Source: Planctomycetota bacterium (GTDB taxonomy: Bacteria > Planctomycetota > MHYJ01 > JACQXL01 > JACRIJ01). Taken from it: DNA of 34,225 nt. The notes beneath the pieces are model-generated. The model was not told where the DNA came from and ran no database searches. It worked only from the letters and a program-made list of their open reading frames with translations. The position numbers and the translations under genes were made by a program. Each line of letters begins with the position of its first letter. The first letter of the stretch is position 1. Below, in pieces: positions 24,931 through 32,567 of the stretch. The stretch spans positions 1-34,225 of the forward strand of contig JACRIJ010000110.1 in assembly GCA_016220095.1 (NCBI GenBank), written 5' to 3'.

Positions 24931-26206
24931 TTATTTCTTCTCCGCCGGTATTCGTGTCATTGCCGGACGAAGGAGTCTCCTTATCATCTGGAATATCAAT
25001 ATTATCAGCACGGCCCGGCTGGCTGTCAGAATCCGTCTCCTGGCCCGCCGGTTCTAAATTATCCTGTTTATCCGTATTGGTATCCGCAACAATTGTTTCA
25101 GACGCTTCACCTGATGAGGTACCGCCTTCTTCAGGCTCTTCAGTCGCTTCAGCCTGTTCCTCAGTCGCCTGTTCCCCGGTCGCCTGATCTTCGGTCGTTT
25201 GTTCCTCGGTCGTTTGTTCTTCAGTCGTCTGTTCCTCGGCTGTTTGTTCTTCGGTCGTCTGTTCTTCTTCCGCAGGTTGTTCAGGGCATACCACGTCAAT
25301 ATCCCATTGCGTCAATTTTGAAGCCAGCCGCACATTTTGTCCTCCCCTGCCGATAGCAAGAGGAAGCTGGTCTTTTGAAACTATAACGACCGCCTTCTGA
25401 TTTTCCTCGTCAAGCGTTATTGAACGGCTCTCCGCCGGCCTCAAGGCGTACTTTACAAATTCCACGATGTCATCCGACCACGGTATTATGTCTATGCGTT
25501 CGCCGAAAAGCTCATCTGAAATATGCTTGATACGCGTGCCCCTGACGCCTACGCAGGCGCCGACAGCGTCCACTTTCTGGTTCGTTGATTCAACGGCTAT
25601 TTTCGTCCTGAAACCGGGTTCGCGGGCTATGGACTTGATTACAACGATGCTATCCGTTATTTCCGGCACCTCAAGCTCAAAAAGCCGTTTTACGAAATTA
25701 ATATGCGATCTGGAGAGTATTATTTTTATCTTGCCGTTCTTCTTTTTGGCCTCCAGCACCATCGCTTTTACAATGGAATTCAGCTTGAATGATTCGCCGG
25801 AAACCTGTTCGCTTTTCGGCAGTATAGCCTCAAGCTTGCCGATATTAACGATTATACTGCCCCTTTCTATACGCATTACCGTGCCGGTCAATATGTCATT
25901 CCGCCTGCTTTCAAAGCTGTTAAGAATGGCGCTCTTTTCGGCCTCGCGTATTTTCTGGGTAATAATCTGCTTTGCGGACTGGGCGGCAATCCTGCCAAGC
26001 TCATGGATATCATATTCAAAGTCCTCGGGCATGATGAAATTACCGGTTTGCCTGTCAATGGAAATAAAATACTGCGGACCGGCATTCAATCGCTTTTTAA
26101 GGACTGAATTCAAGGCGGATTCTATGCCTTGGAATATGACTTCCTTGTCAATACCTTTATCTCTATGTATGGCATCAGCCATTCTTAGGAGTTCACCACC
26201 GTTCAT
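24911..26206 (-). CDS. nusA: Transcription termination/antitermination factor NusA with acidic repeat tail
   Basis: The 431-aa factor binds RNA polymerase and nascent RNA. Domains in order are the N-terminal RNAP-binding domain (1-100), S1 (about 104-168), KH1 (around GACVGVRGTRIKHI, 216-229) and KH2 (around LPLAIGRGGQNVRLASKLTQ, 281-300). After residue 311 the usual end is replaced by eight pentapeptides of the TTEEQ type (312-351) and an acidic, disordered tail. No rimP precedes it; instead coaD and a micro-membrane gene lie upstream. It has its own perfect promoter and a terminator hairpin in the leader. It overlaps infB by 20 bp. Confidence 0.95.
   Translation of the reverse strand: MNGGELLRMADAIHRDKGIDKEVIFQGIESALNSVLKKRLNAGPQYFISIDRQTGNFIMPEDFEYDIHELGRIAAQSAKQIITQKIREAEKSAILNSFESRRNDILTGTVMRIERGSIIVNIGKLEAILPKSEQVSGESFKLNSIVKAMVLEAKKKNGKIKIILSRSHINFVKRLFELEVPEITDSIVVIKSIAREPGFRTKIAVESTNQKVDAVGACVGVRGTRIKHISDELFGERIDIIPWSDDIVEFVKYALRPAESRSITLDEENQKAVVIVSKDQLPLAIGRGGQNVRLASKLTQWDIDVVCPEQPAEEEQTTEEQTAEEQTTEEQTTEEQTTEDQATGEQATEEQAEATEEPEEGGTSSGEASETIVADTNTDKQDNLEPAGQETDSDSQPGRADNIDIPDDKETPSSGNDTNTGGEEINENKTV
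25154..25273 (-). repeat. Eight 15-bp tandem units encoding the NusA TEEQ tail
   Basis: Eight imperfect 15-bp units encode AEEEQ, TTEEQ, TAEEQ, TTEEQ, TTEEQ, TTEDQ, ATGEQ and ATEEQ. Units are in frame, so copy-number change would lengthen or shorten the tail without a frameshift. Confidence 0.85.
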
Positions 26207-26240
26207 TTTTTCATCTCTTATCTAAAAGTAGTCCCTATAG

Positions 26241-26272
26241 AAACAAAAAAGTGGGACAGACTATTCCCACTT
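26241..26272 (-). terminator. Intrinsic-terminator hairpin in the nusA leader (candidate attenuator)
   Basis: On the minus strand AAGTGGGA (26272-26265) and TCCCACTT (26256-26249) form an 8-bp stem around an 8-nt loop, followed by TTTTTTGTTT. It lies after the nusA promoter and 43 bp before the nusA ATG. It could also end read-through from coaD. Confidence 0.8.
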
Positions 26273-26301
26273 GTGTTAAACGCTAATATCTGATTACAAC
26301 T

Positions 26302-26329
26302 ATTATACAAAAATAGTATCCTTTGTCAA
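26302..26329 (-). promoter_or_regulatory. Consensus promoter of the nusA-infB-rbfA-rph operon
   Basis: TTGACA (26329-26324) is followed after 16 bp by TATAAT (26307-26302), both hexamers perfect. The predicted start is near 26295, upstream of the terminator hairpin. The -35 box lies seven bases after the stop codon of the micro-membrane gene. Confidence 0.88.
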
Positions 26330-26336
26330 GATATTA

Positions 26337-26507
26337 TTAGTCCCATTCGTCATCGTCCAGGCTGTCCATCCACGCATTTTCCTCATCCCATTTCTCGCGC
26401 AGTTTCCTGCGTTTTGCGCGCATAGCAAAGAAAACCGCCACTGCCAGGACCGCGATAACCGTGAAAAAGCCTGCTCCCAGAATCCAATACATAACTATGC
26501 CTGTCAT
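26337..26507 (-). CDS. 56-aa single-pass membrane protein coupled to coaD
   Basis: A short frame begins with an ATG whose last two bases are part of the coaD TGA (ATGA overlap), the usual sign of coupled translation. The product has a short N-terminus, one membrane helix (about residues 7-29, ILGAGFFTVIAVLAVAVFF), a basic patch (RAKRRKLREK) and an acidic, Trp-containing C-terminus (WMDSLDDDEWD). By the positive-inside rule the tail should be cytoplasmic. It ends at TAA 26337-26339, just before the nusA promoter. I do not recognise a family. The overlap, membrane pattern and clean frame support a real gene. Confidence 0.75.
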   Translation of the reverse strand: MTGIVMYWILGAGFFTVIAVLAVAVFFAMRAKRRKLREKWDEENAWMDSLDDDEWD

Positions 26508-26992
26508 TTTCTGACGCCTATTCTTTTCATCAACGGGCCACGTACGGATTCGGGTACAAATTTTGAGATGTCAGCGCCGAAACCCGCGGCTTCTTTGATA
26601 AGACGTGAACTTATATATGAATATTTCTCGCTTGTCATGATGAATACCGTCTCAATATCAGCGGAAATGGCGCGATTCGCGAGGGCCATCTGGAATTCGT
26701 ATTCAAAATCCGAAAAAGACCGTATGCCGCGCAGGATAATGTTAGCTTTTTTGCTCCTGACGTAATCCACCAGAAGGCCTTCACAAAGGTCTATTTTGAC
26801 ATTTTTGAGCTTCTTCGTAAGGCCTTTCATTATATCAACCCGCTCAACCATTGAAAACAAGGGTTTCTTTGCGGGATTGTCCGCAACAACAACAAGGAGT
26901 TCATCAAAAACCCTGCTGCCTCTCTGGATAATATCAAGATGCCCGTAAGTTATCGGGTCAAACGACCCGGGATAAACCGCTCTGCTTGCCAT
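26504..26992 (-). CDS. coaD: Phosphopantetheine adenylyltransferase
   Basis: The 162-aa enzyme transfers AMP to 4'-phosphopantetheine, the penultimate step of coenzyme A synthesis. The nucleotidyltransferase signature TYGH (15-18, T/HxGH) and the ISSR motif (127-130) are intact, with YPGSFDP at 7-13 and the LRGIRSFSDFEYE block at 88-100. The length is typical. AGGAG precedes the ATG. Its stop overlaps the start of the small membrane gene. Confidence 0.96.
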   Translation of the reverse strand: MASRAVYPGSFDPITYGHLDIIQRGSRVFDELLVVVADNPAKKPLFSMVERVDIMKGLTKKLKNVKIDLCEGLLVDYVRSKKANIILRGIRSFSDFEYEFQMALANRAISADIETVFIMTSEKYSYISSRLIKEAAGFGADISKFVPESVRGPLMKRIGVRK

Positions 26993-27071
26993 ATTTTAAG
27001 CTCTCCTAATATCAGTGTTCAGTGCCGGCAATCGTCCTTCATGCTTCATTTTTCATTCTTAATGCTTCGTT

Positions 27072-28364
27072 TTACGGCCTTCCCACGCTATGATAAGTAA
27101 AACCTGCTTTTCTTATCTTCGCGGGGTCAAAAATGTTCCTGCCGTCTATTATCGTCGGATGTGACATTATGTTTTTCAATTTTTTAAGGTTCATGCCCGC
27201 GAATTCCTTCCATTCGGTCAATACGGCGACGCAATCCGCCTTATCAGCGGTTTCATAGGCATTTTTGCAGTATGTTATATCAGGGAATACTTTTTTTACG
27301 TTTTCCATAGCCTTGGGGTCATACGCCTTTATTTTTGCGCCTTTTTCCAGAAGCATTTTTATCACATCCAGGGCCGGCGCTTCACGGATATCATCGGTAT
27401 CCGGCTTGAATGCCAGGCCAAGAATGCCTATGGTCTTGTTGCTGACTATCCAAAGCTCGCTCTCAATCTTCCTTACCATATACTGCCTCTGCAGGAGGTT
27501 TGTCTTCTGCACTTCTTTCAGGATCCCGAAATTGTAACCCAGCGAATCCGCAATGGCTATAAAACCGCTTACGTCTTTTGGGAAACACGAACCTCCGTAT
27601 CCCGTCCCGGCCTTCAAAAACGCGTGCCCTATCCGGTTGTCCATTCCAATGCCATAGGCAACCTCGTCAATATTCGCGTCCGCAAGTTCGCATACGTTCG
27701 CCACGGCGTTTATAAATGATATTTTCATGGCAAGGAACGAATTTGACGCGTGTTTTATGAGCTCCGCGCTCTTTATGTCCGTGGTAATAATCCGGGCCTT
27801 AAACGGCTTGTATAAGCGCTTCAGGATGTTTTCCGCGCGCTTGCTGGAAACTCCAATCACTATCCTGTCGGGATTCATTGAATCGTATATGGCGGAACCT
27901 TCCCGAAGGAATTCAGGATTGGATGCCACGTCAAATGAAACGCCCCTGGGCACGTATTTTTTTATGGTCTGATGCACTTTGTCGCACGTCCTGACAGGCA
28001 CGGTGCTTTTTTCCACTATAAGCTTATACGAACGCATATTCACTGCGATTTCCCGCGAGACATGTTCAACGGCCGAAAGGTCCAACGCGCCCGACGGCAT
28101 TGACGGAGTACTGACCGAAATAAAAAGCGCCTCGCAGGTGTTCACCGCGTCTTTTATGCGCGTTGAGAATACTATGCGCCTGTTCCTGATATTGGTTAGT
28201 ATCATATCTTCAAGGCCCGGTTCATAAAAAGGCATCCTGCCGGCGCGAAGCATGTTGATTCTCTGCTCGTCATTGTCCACGCAAAAAACACTGTTGCCCT
28301 TCTGGGCGAAACAGGCCGCCGTTACAAGCCCTACATGCCCGCAACCTATAATTCCTATTTTCAT
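27072..28364 (-). CDS. UDP-glucose/GDP-mannose dehydrogenase family (probable UDP-glucose 6-dehydrogenase)
   Basis: This 430-aa NAD-dependent enzyme oxidises a nucleotide sugar to its uronic acid, a precursor for surface polysaccharide. The N-terminal Rossmann motif is GIIGCGHVG (4-12), the central helix domain carries the catalytic Cys260 in GYGGSCFPKD, and the C-terminal domain begins near GILGLAFKPDTDD. UDP-glucose is the most likely substrate, but specificity cannot be proved from sequence. The start at 28364 has AGGAG upstream and gives the canonical N-terminus; the frame is open for 37 more codons. It follows lptD by 44 bp, consistent with an envelope operon. Confidence 0.92.
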   Translation of the reverse strand: MKIGIIGCGHVGLVTAACFAQKGNSVFCVDNDEQRINMLRAGRMPFYEPGLEDMILTNIRNRRIVFSTRIKDAVNTCEALFISVSTPSMPSGALDLSAVEHVSREIAVNMRSYKLIVEKSTVPVRTCDKVHQTIKKYVPRGVSFDVASNPEFLREGSAIYDSMNPDRIVIGVSSKRAENILKRLYKPFKARIITTDIKSAELIKHASNSFLAMKISFINAVANVCELADANIDEVAYGIGMDNRIGHAFLKAGTGYGGSCFPKDVSGFIAIADSLGYNFGILKEVQKTNLLQRQYMVRKIESELWIVSNKTIGILGLAFKPDTDDIREAPALDVIKMLLEKGAKIKAYDPKAMENVKKVFPDITYCKNAYETADKADCVAVLTEWKEFAGMNLKKLKNIMSHPTIIDGRNIFDPAKIRKAGFTYHSVGRP

Positions 28365-28408
28365 AAATTTTCTCCTAAATGTAGCCGTTCGCCTTTCATT
28401 TTTCGTAT

Positions 28409-30751
28409 CTACTGCCCGGGTTCCCTGAATGAGGAAAATCCGGACTTGAATCCTTTTGCGGAAAAAGTCACCCAAAAAGTCTGCTCTTCTTTTGCCTGGT
28501 CAATATCAAAGTATATGTCGAGCAGGAAATCGTGCAAATCCCTGTGCAAAGCAACCCTCCGGCTGATAAGCATATCGGTCTCAAATTCGTATTGCTCGGA
28601 AAAAGATGCCGTCCATTTATCCGAAAAACTGCAGTACAACGATGACATCAGCGAATGCGAATAGTCCGTGATGAAAGTATCGGTCAGGCTTACGCTTAAC
28701 CTTGAATGCGGGCGTAAAACCATGCTCGTATAAATGGCATCAAACTGGCTGTCGTAGGTATTATATCTCGCAAGCGACGATATGCCGACATAGTCCACAG
28801 GGCTCAACTGCATGAAACCCTGGATATCGGAAAAACTGCGTTCAGGGTAGGTCTTGTCGGCCGACGGCAGTACGAGCATCCAGTTCATCGGATACAGGTA
28901 ATTCTGGCTGTCCGCCCCCATAGTGTCTCTCTGCGGCTCAGGATAATATTCCACGCCTAAATTGAACTCCAGGAACTTGACATACGAGCCGCCTTTTTTG
29001 CTCTTTGTCTCAAAGGCATTTCTCAGGTCAATGGCAACCTCGTCAAACTCGTTCAGCTCGTCTGTGCCGTCAAACTGAGGAATTCCCGCATTCGTCAAAT
29101 CCGAACTGAAATTGCGGTTGTATCTCATGTCAATTTCAAACAAATGCCTCAAACCGTTCATGCCGAGAGTATCGTTATGCACGTCAAAAACCCTGTGGAA
29201 CTGAGTGAACATCCGTATGCCGGCCGAATTGATGCTCCTGTCCATATCCTCTCCGCCCGAAGGCGTCATGTCATAATAAGTGTACCTGCCGGCTGTGTAC
29301 GGAAAAAAATGCATGTTCAAAAAACTGAAAGGATAAGACAATTCGTTTAACGTATCAAACCTCAGCAATTCCTCAAACGGCTTTTCCGTAAGCTCGTCAT
29401 ACGACTTGCGCATATTGCCGATTTCGGAACGGTTCGTAAAATACAGATTTTTCACAACCGGAACTGCATACGCATAAAAAGAAGCCTGCGGAAGGTATTC
29501 CATCTGCGACTGGAAAGAATTCAAACGCGCCCTCTCCAGAACGGTAGCGGCCACATTATTATTCGCGTACCTCAGATACGCGTAAGTCTCCTGCGGCTTG
29601 CCGTTCTTGTATTCGTTTTCCATGAATTCATAAAGAAAATTCCTGTCGCTTACGTAAGATATCTCGGTATCAAGCCGCAGTTTCTCCGTAAATGAATATC
29701 TTAAATGGTTTTTTATCCTCGCACGCTCGCTGTCTTCAAGAGGAAGGAATCTCGTTTCAAAAGGCACCTCAGGGTCGGGCCCTTTGTCAAGGATGTAATA
29801 CGTATCAAGCGAACCTTCGGTCTTTCCGTATTTATATTTGGCGTCAAGCCCCAGGCCTATTCCTCTCTTTGTCATGTAATCGTATTCAAAAAGCAGATCG
29901 CCGAATTTTTTATTCCGCTCAGAAGATTCGCCCTCCTTTGTCTCATCCTGCTCATGCCCTTTCTCCTGCCCGCTGTCGGCATTCTTGTCAATAAAGGCAA
30001 GCGGAAATCCCCATTCGGTTTCAATCTTGGTCCCGAACCTATTTGAATTCGCAAAGCTGAAATGCTTCAGGAGGAGTTCGTCGTTAACGCCCACGACTAC
30101 GAGAGGAATGTATAAAACAGGAATTTTCTCAACCTGCATTATGGTATGAAGCAGTACCAGATTGTTCTGGCTTTCGCTGTATTTGATGTAATAACTCCAG
30201 AACGCGTAATGCGGTTCCTTGAAGGAACACGTGCTGAAATACGCGTTATACGCCTCAAAGGTCTGCTTGTCCGCCTGGATAATCTTATCAGCCATAATTA
30301 CTATGGGGAGGTTCTTCTCGACGTCTTTGGTGCGGTATTCCGCCGAATAAAAGACGCCCCTCTCCTCCTGTACATTAAGGCACAATTTATCGCAGATGAT
30401 TGAAGATGCGCCCTGCGCGAAATGCACGCCGCCTTCGGCGTAAAGATAGGTTATTTCAAAAGAGGTTTTATCCTGCGTGTCTTCGGCCGAAGGCTTCTCC
30501 TTTGCCCATACTATAACGTAGTCGCCGGATAAAGTCATTCCCTGCCTGTCAACCTCAACGTTGCCGCTGAAAATGAGTACCGTTTCAGCGTTATCCTTGA
30601 ATAATACCATTTTCTGGTAATATACTTCCGTATCCTTATCCAAACCTGCCGGAAGCGCCTGGCCTTGCGCAAAAACCGCAGTTTGCATGGCAAAAAATAA
30701 TATTGCTGTTTTTATAATAGTAATTTTTATTGTCGCCTGTATTTTACGCAT
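28409..30751 (-). CDS. lptD: LPS-assembly protein LptD-like outer-membrane barrel
   Basis: The 780-aa protein has a signal peptide (MRKIQATIKITIIKTAILFF...VFAQ, about 1-29), then an OstA-like beta-jellyroll region (about 40-170, with FSGNVEVDRQGMTLSGDYVI). Next comes the LptD-type CSFKEPHYAFW motif, followed by a long beta-barrel with many aromatic-rich strands. LptD inserts lipopolysaccharide into the outer leaflet, so the cell is probably a diderm that makes LPS or a similar glycolipid. The start at 30751 coincides with the predicted +1 of its promoter; an upstream in-frame ATG at 30820 lies inside the preceding terminator. LptE is not nearby. Confidence 0.87.
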   Translation of the reverse strand: MRKIQATIKITIIKTAILFFAMQTAVFAQGQALPAGLDKDTEVYYQKMVLFKDNAETVLIFSGNVEVDRQGMTLSGDYVIVWAKEKPSAEDTQDKTSFEITYLYAEGGVHFAQGASSIICDKLCLNVQEERGVFYSAEYRTKDVEKNLPIVIMADKIIQADKQTFEAYNAYFSTCSFKEPHYAFWSYYIKYSESQNNLVLLHTIMQVEKIPVLYIPLVVVGVNDELLLKHFSFANSNRFGTKIETEWGFPLAFIDKNADSGQEKGHEQDETKEGESSERNKKFGDLLFEYDYMTKRGIGLGLDAKYKYGKTEGSLDTYYILDKGPDPEVPFETRFLPLEDSERARIKNHLRYSFTEKLRLDTEISYVSDRNFLYEFMENEYKNGKPQETYAYLRYANNNVAATVLERARLNSFQSQMEYLPQASFYAYAVPVVKNLYFTNRSEIGNMRKSYDELTEKPFEELLRFDTLNELSYPFSFLNMHFFPYTAGRYTYYDMTPSGGEDMDRSINSAGIRMFTQFHRVFDVHNDTLGMNGLRHLFEIDMRYNRNFSSDLTNAGIPQFDGTDELNEFDEVAIDLRNAFETKSKKGGSYVKFLEFNLGVEYYPEPQRDTMGADSQNYLYPMNWMLVLPSADKTYPERSFSDIQGFMQLSPVDYVGISSLARYNTYDSQFDAIYTSMVLRPHSRLSVSLTDTFITDYSHSLMSSLYCSFSDKWTASFSEQYEFETDMLISRRVALHRDLHDFLLDIYFDIDQAKEEQTFWVTFSAKGFKSGFSSFREPGQ

Positions 30752-30758
30752 TGCGCTG

Positions 30759-30787
30759 ATTTTACCCTGCTTCCCCGAAAAAGGCAA
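30759..30787 (-). promoter_or_regulatory. Promoter of lptD-ugd-coaD, leaderless type
   Basis: TTGCCT (30787-30782) is followed after 17 bp by TAAAAT (30764-30759). Seven bases separate the -10 from the ATG at 30751, so the mRNA would have no leader or one base. The -35 directly follows the U-tract of the upstream terminator. Confidence 0.62.
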
Positions 30788-30830
30788 GAAAAAAGGGTGG
30801 AATGCGTTTTTCACGCGCACTCCACCCTTT
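30788..30830 (-). terminator. Intrinsic terminator of the outer-membrane protein gene
   Basis: On the minus strand AAAGGGTGGA (30830-30821) pairs with TCCACCCTTT (30801-30792) and a T-rich run follows. It begins 26 bp after the stop codon of the upstream gene. The loop has inner GCG/CGC complementarity. Confidence 0.88.
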
Positions 30831-30856
30831 GGAAATTTTACTATTTAACCGGTTTT

Positions 30857-32338
30857 TTAGAATGCGAGGCCGACGTTAAAAAAGAAGGCGTACTTTTCCC
30901 TGATTGTTTCCGTGCCGCCGGAAGTGCCGGTGGTCGCGGTTTCAATCTCAACTTCATCAGAAGATACTGCGCCGGCAAGGTCAATATCCAGCCATATCAG
31001 GTGGACTCCTAAGCCGCCCGTATAAGCCGGGCCTGATTCGGCATCTGCCATGTTCTTGAACCCGCCAACCCTCGCGCTTAAGAAACCGAGGAAAGTATAT
31101 TCAAGTCCCGCATTGAACATCTGCGATGAAAAACCGCCGAGGTTCATCGTTTCGTTTTCGGTAATGTCATAGTCAGCCGCAACGCACAGGCTGTCAAAAA
31201 CATTATACGCCGCGCCCGCGCGAATCTGCATGTCAACCTCATAATCGCCGGGGCCTGCGAAATCAAATTTCGGTTTGTTTATGTTGCGGGCCGTAAGTCC
31301 GAGCCGCAGTGAATCATTATCTAACGGCATGAACAGGACGCCAAGATCGGCGCCGAATGCCGTCGTGGTCTTGCTGTTTTTTTCATCCTGCAGGTCTTTT
31401 GTAATATCCGTTCCGCTTTGTATGTCATCGTACTTTATAAAATTATAGTAGGTCTGCCCCTGCATTCCCTTTATCGTAATGCCTAAGTAAAGTTTCTCTT
31501 CAACCAAAGGCATCCCATAGGTAATTCCGCCTTCAAGGATGGAAATGCCGCTCAGGTAAAGGCCTGAATTGTTCTGCGTGGCTGAAAGCGAATTTCCTGA
31601 TGTTGCCTCCGCAATGCCCGTAATTACCTGCTGTGCCTTGGGATCCGACAAAGGCACTCCGGCCTGCTCGGCCTGATATGCAAGTTCGTTGGCCTGGGTG
31701 GCTCCGATTATCGGGGCCAGGGCCGCGGCAAGATCAATGCCCGATTGCGTTGCCGGCGTACTGCCGTCACCGACTGTCGGAAGGATGTTATTGATATTCC
31801 CTGTTCCAAAACTGAGGTTCAGGTTTGAATAGTCAACGTTCGGATCTCCGCCGAAGTACGCGTACTGCGCGCCGGAAATGCCAAAATGGTTGTATGCTAT
31901 TGACAGGCCGCCGCTGAGGTTGCCTACAATGCCCTGCCCGGATTTGTCTAATCCGATAATCTTCGTGCCGAACAAATCAAGCAATTGCTGAATTTCCGTA
32001 TCAGACGCCAGCGCCATGCCGGTATCCATCTTGTTCTGCAGGGAAACCCATGTATTGCCAAGGCTATCTATCGTATCCGCGATGGCATCAGCTTCCTGAA
32101 GGACGTTTCCTTCAGCGGAAAGCGAAAGCCCACCCGCGATTTTTAACGAAATATCCTTGTTGCGCGCGGCATTGGCCGGATTCCAGTAAAATGACGTCGT
32201 CGTATCGCCGACGGCTACGCCCGCGCCACCCATGCCAAGCGCTCTCCCGCCGTAAAGTATCCATTCCTCAGAATAGGCATTAACGGCTGTCAGACATACA
32301 ATGCCCAACACAACTAATACACCCAGTGATTTTTTCAT
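30857..32338 (-). CDS. Outer-membrane beta-barrel protein, PorV/TraF/FadL-like
   Basis: This 493-aa protein has a signal peptide (MKKSLGVLVVLGIVCLTAVNAYS) and then the motif GGRALGMGGAGVAVGDTTTSFYWNPANAA, which opens many PorV, TraF-type and FadL-like outer-membrane proteins. Alternating beta strands follow (SIAYNHFGISGAQYAYFG, AAYNVFDSLCVAADYDI, AGLEYTFLGFLSARVGGF), and it ends in F (NVGLAF), the usual barrel terminal residue. A low-similarity insert of about 150 residues (around 80-230) could be an extracellular or plug region. AGGAGG precedes the ATG, with a promoter at 32380-32407 and a terminator at the end, so it is monocistronic. The ligand is unknown. Confidence 0.82.
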   Translation of the reverse strand: MKKSLGVLVVLGIVCLTAVNAYSEEWILYGGRALGMGGAGVAVGDTTTSFYWNPANAARNKDISLKIAGGLSLSAEGNVLQEADAIADTIDSLGNTWVSLQNKMDTGMALASDTEIQQLLDLFGTKIIGLDKSGQGIVGNLSGGLSIAYNHFGISGAQYAYFGGDPNVDYSNLNLSFGTGNINNILPTVGDGSTPATQSGIDLAAALAPIIGATQANELAYQAEQAGVPLSDPKAQQVITGIAEATSGNSLSATQNNSGLYLSGISILEGGITYGMPLVEEKLYLGITIKGMQGQTYYNFIKYDDIQSGTDITKDLQDEKNSKTTTAFGADLGVLFMPLDNDSLRLGLTARNINKPKFDFAGPGDYEVDMQIRAGAAYNVFDSLCVAADYDITENETMNLGGFSSQMFNAGLEYTFLGFLSARVGGFKNMADAESGPAYTGGLGVHLIWLDIDLAGAVSSDEVEIETATTGTSGGTETIREKYAFFFNVGLAF

Positions 32339-32379
32339 AAAAACCTCCTATAAAAAAATTCAGCAGTATTAATACGGCT

Positions 32380-32407
32380 ATTATAACGATTTATAACGAC
32401 GTGTCAA
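32380..32407 (-). promoter_or_regulatory. Promoter of the outer-membrane protein gene
   Basis: TTGACA (32407-32402) is followed after 16 bp by TATAAT (32385-32380), both perfect. The predicted start is near 32373 and the leader is about 35 nt. Confidence 0.85.
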
Positions 32408-32478
32408 GAAAAAATATGAGTTGTAAGAGATTAAATCTGTTTAATCTGTTGTTTAACCTTGCGCTAAATTCCTTTTCC

Positions 32479-32507
32479 TTGACTTTACCCTGCCGCATGA
32501 ATATAAT
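32479..32507 (+). promoter_or_regulatory. Promoter of the aspartate aminotransferase gene
   Basis: TTGACT (32479-32484) is followed after 17 bp by TATAAT (32502-32507). The predicted start is near 32514, giving a leader of about 54 nt. Confidence 0.83.
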
Positions 32508-32567
32508 TAAGACCATAACTTTGAACTTTATACTTTGAACGCGTATTTGTAATGAAGGAGGAGCAGT

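Noticed and set aside
25150..25275. Tandem repeat that could suggest a CRISPR or minisatellite locus
   Set aside because: The units are 15 bp, directly adjacent, in frame and encode the TEEQ tail of NusA. There are no spacers.
30752..30820. Upstream ATG at 30820 for lptD
   Set aside because: It lies within the terminator stem of the preceding gene and upstream of the lptD promoter -10. The signal peptide begins at 30751.
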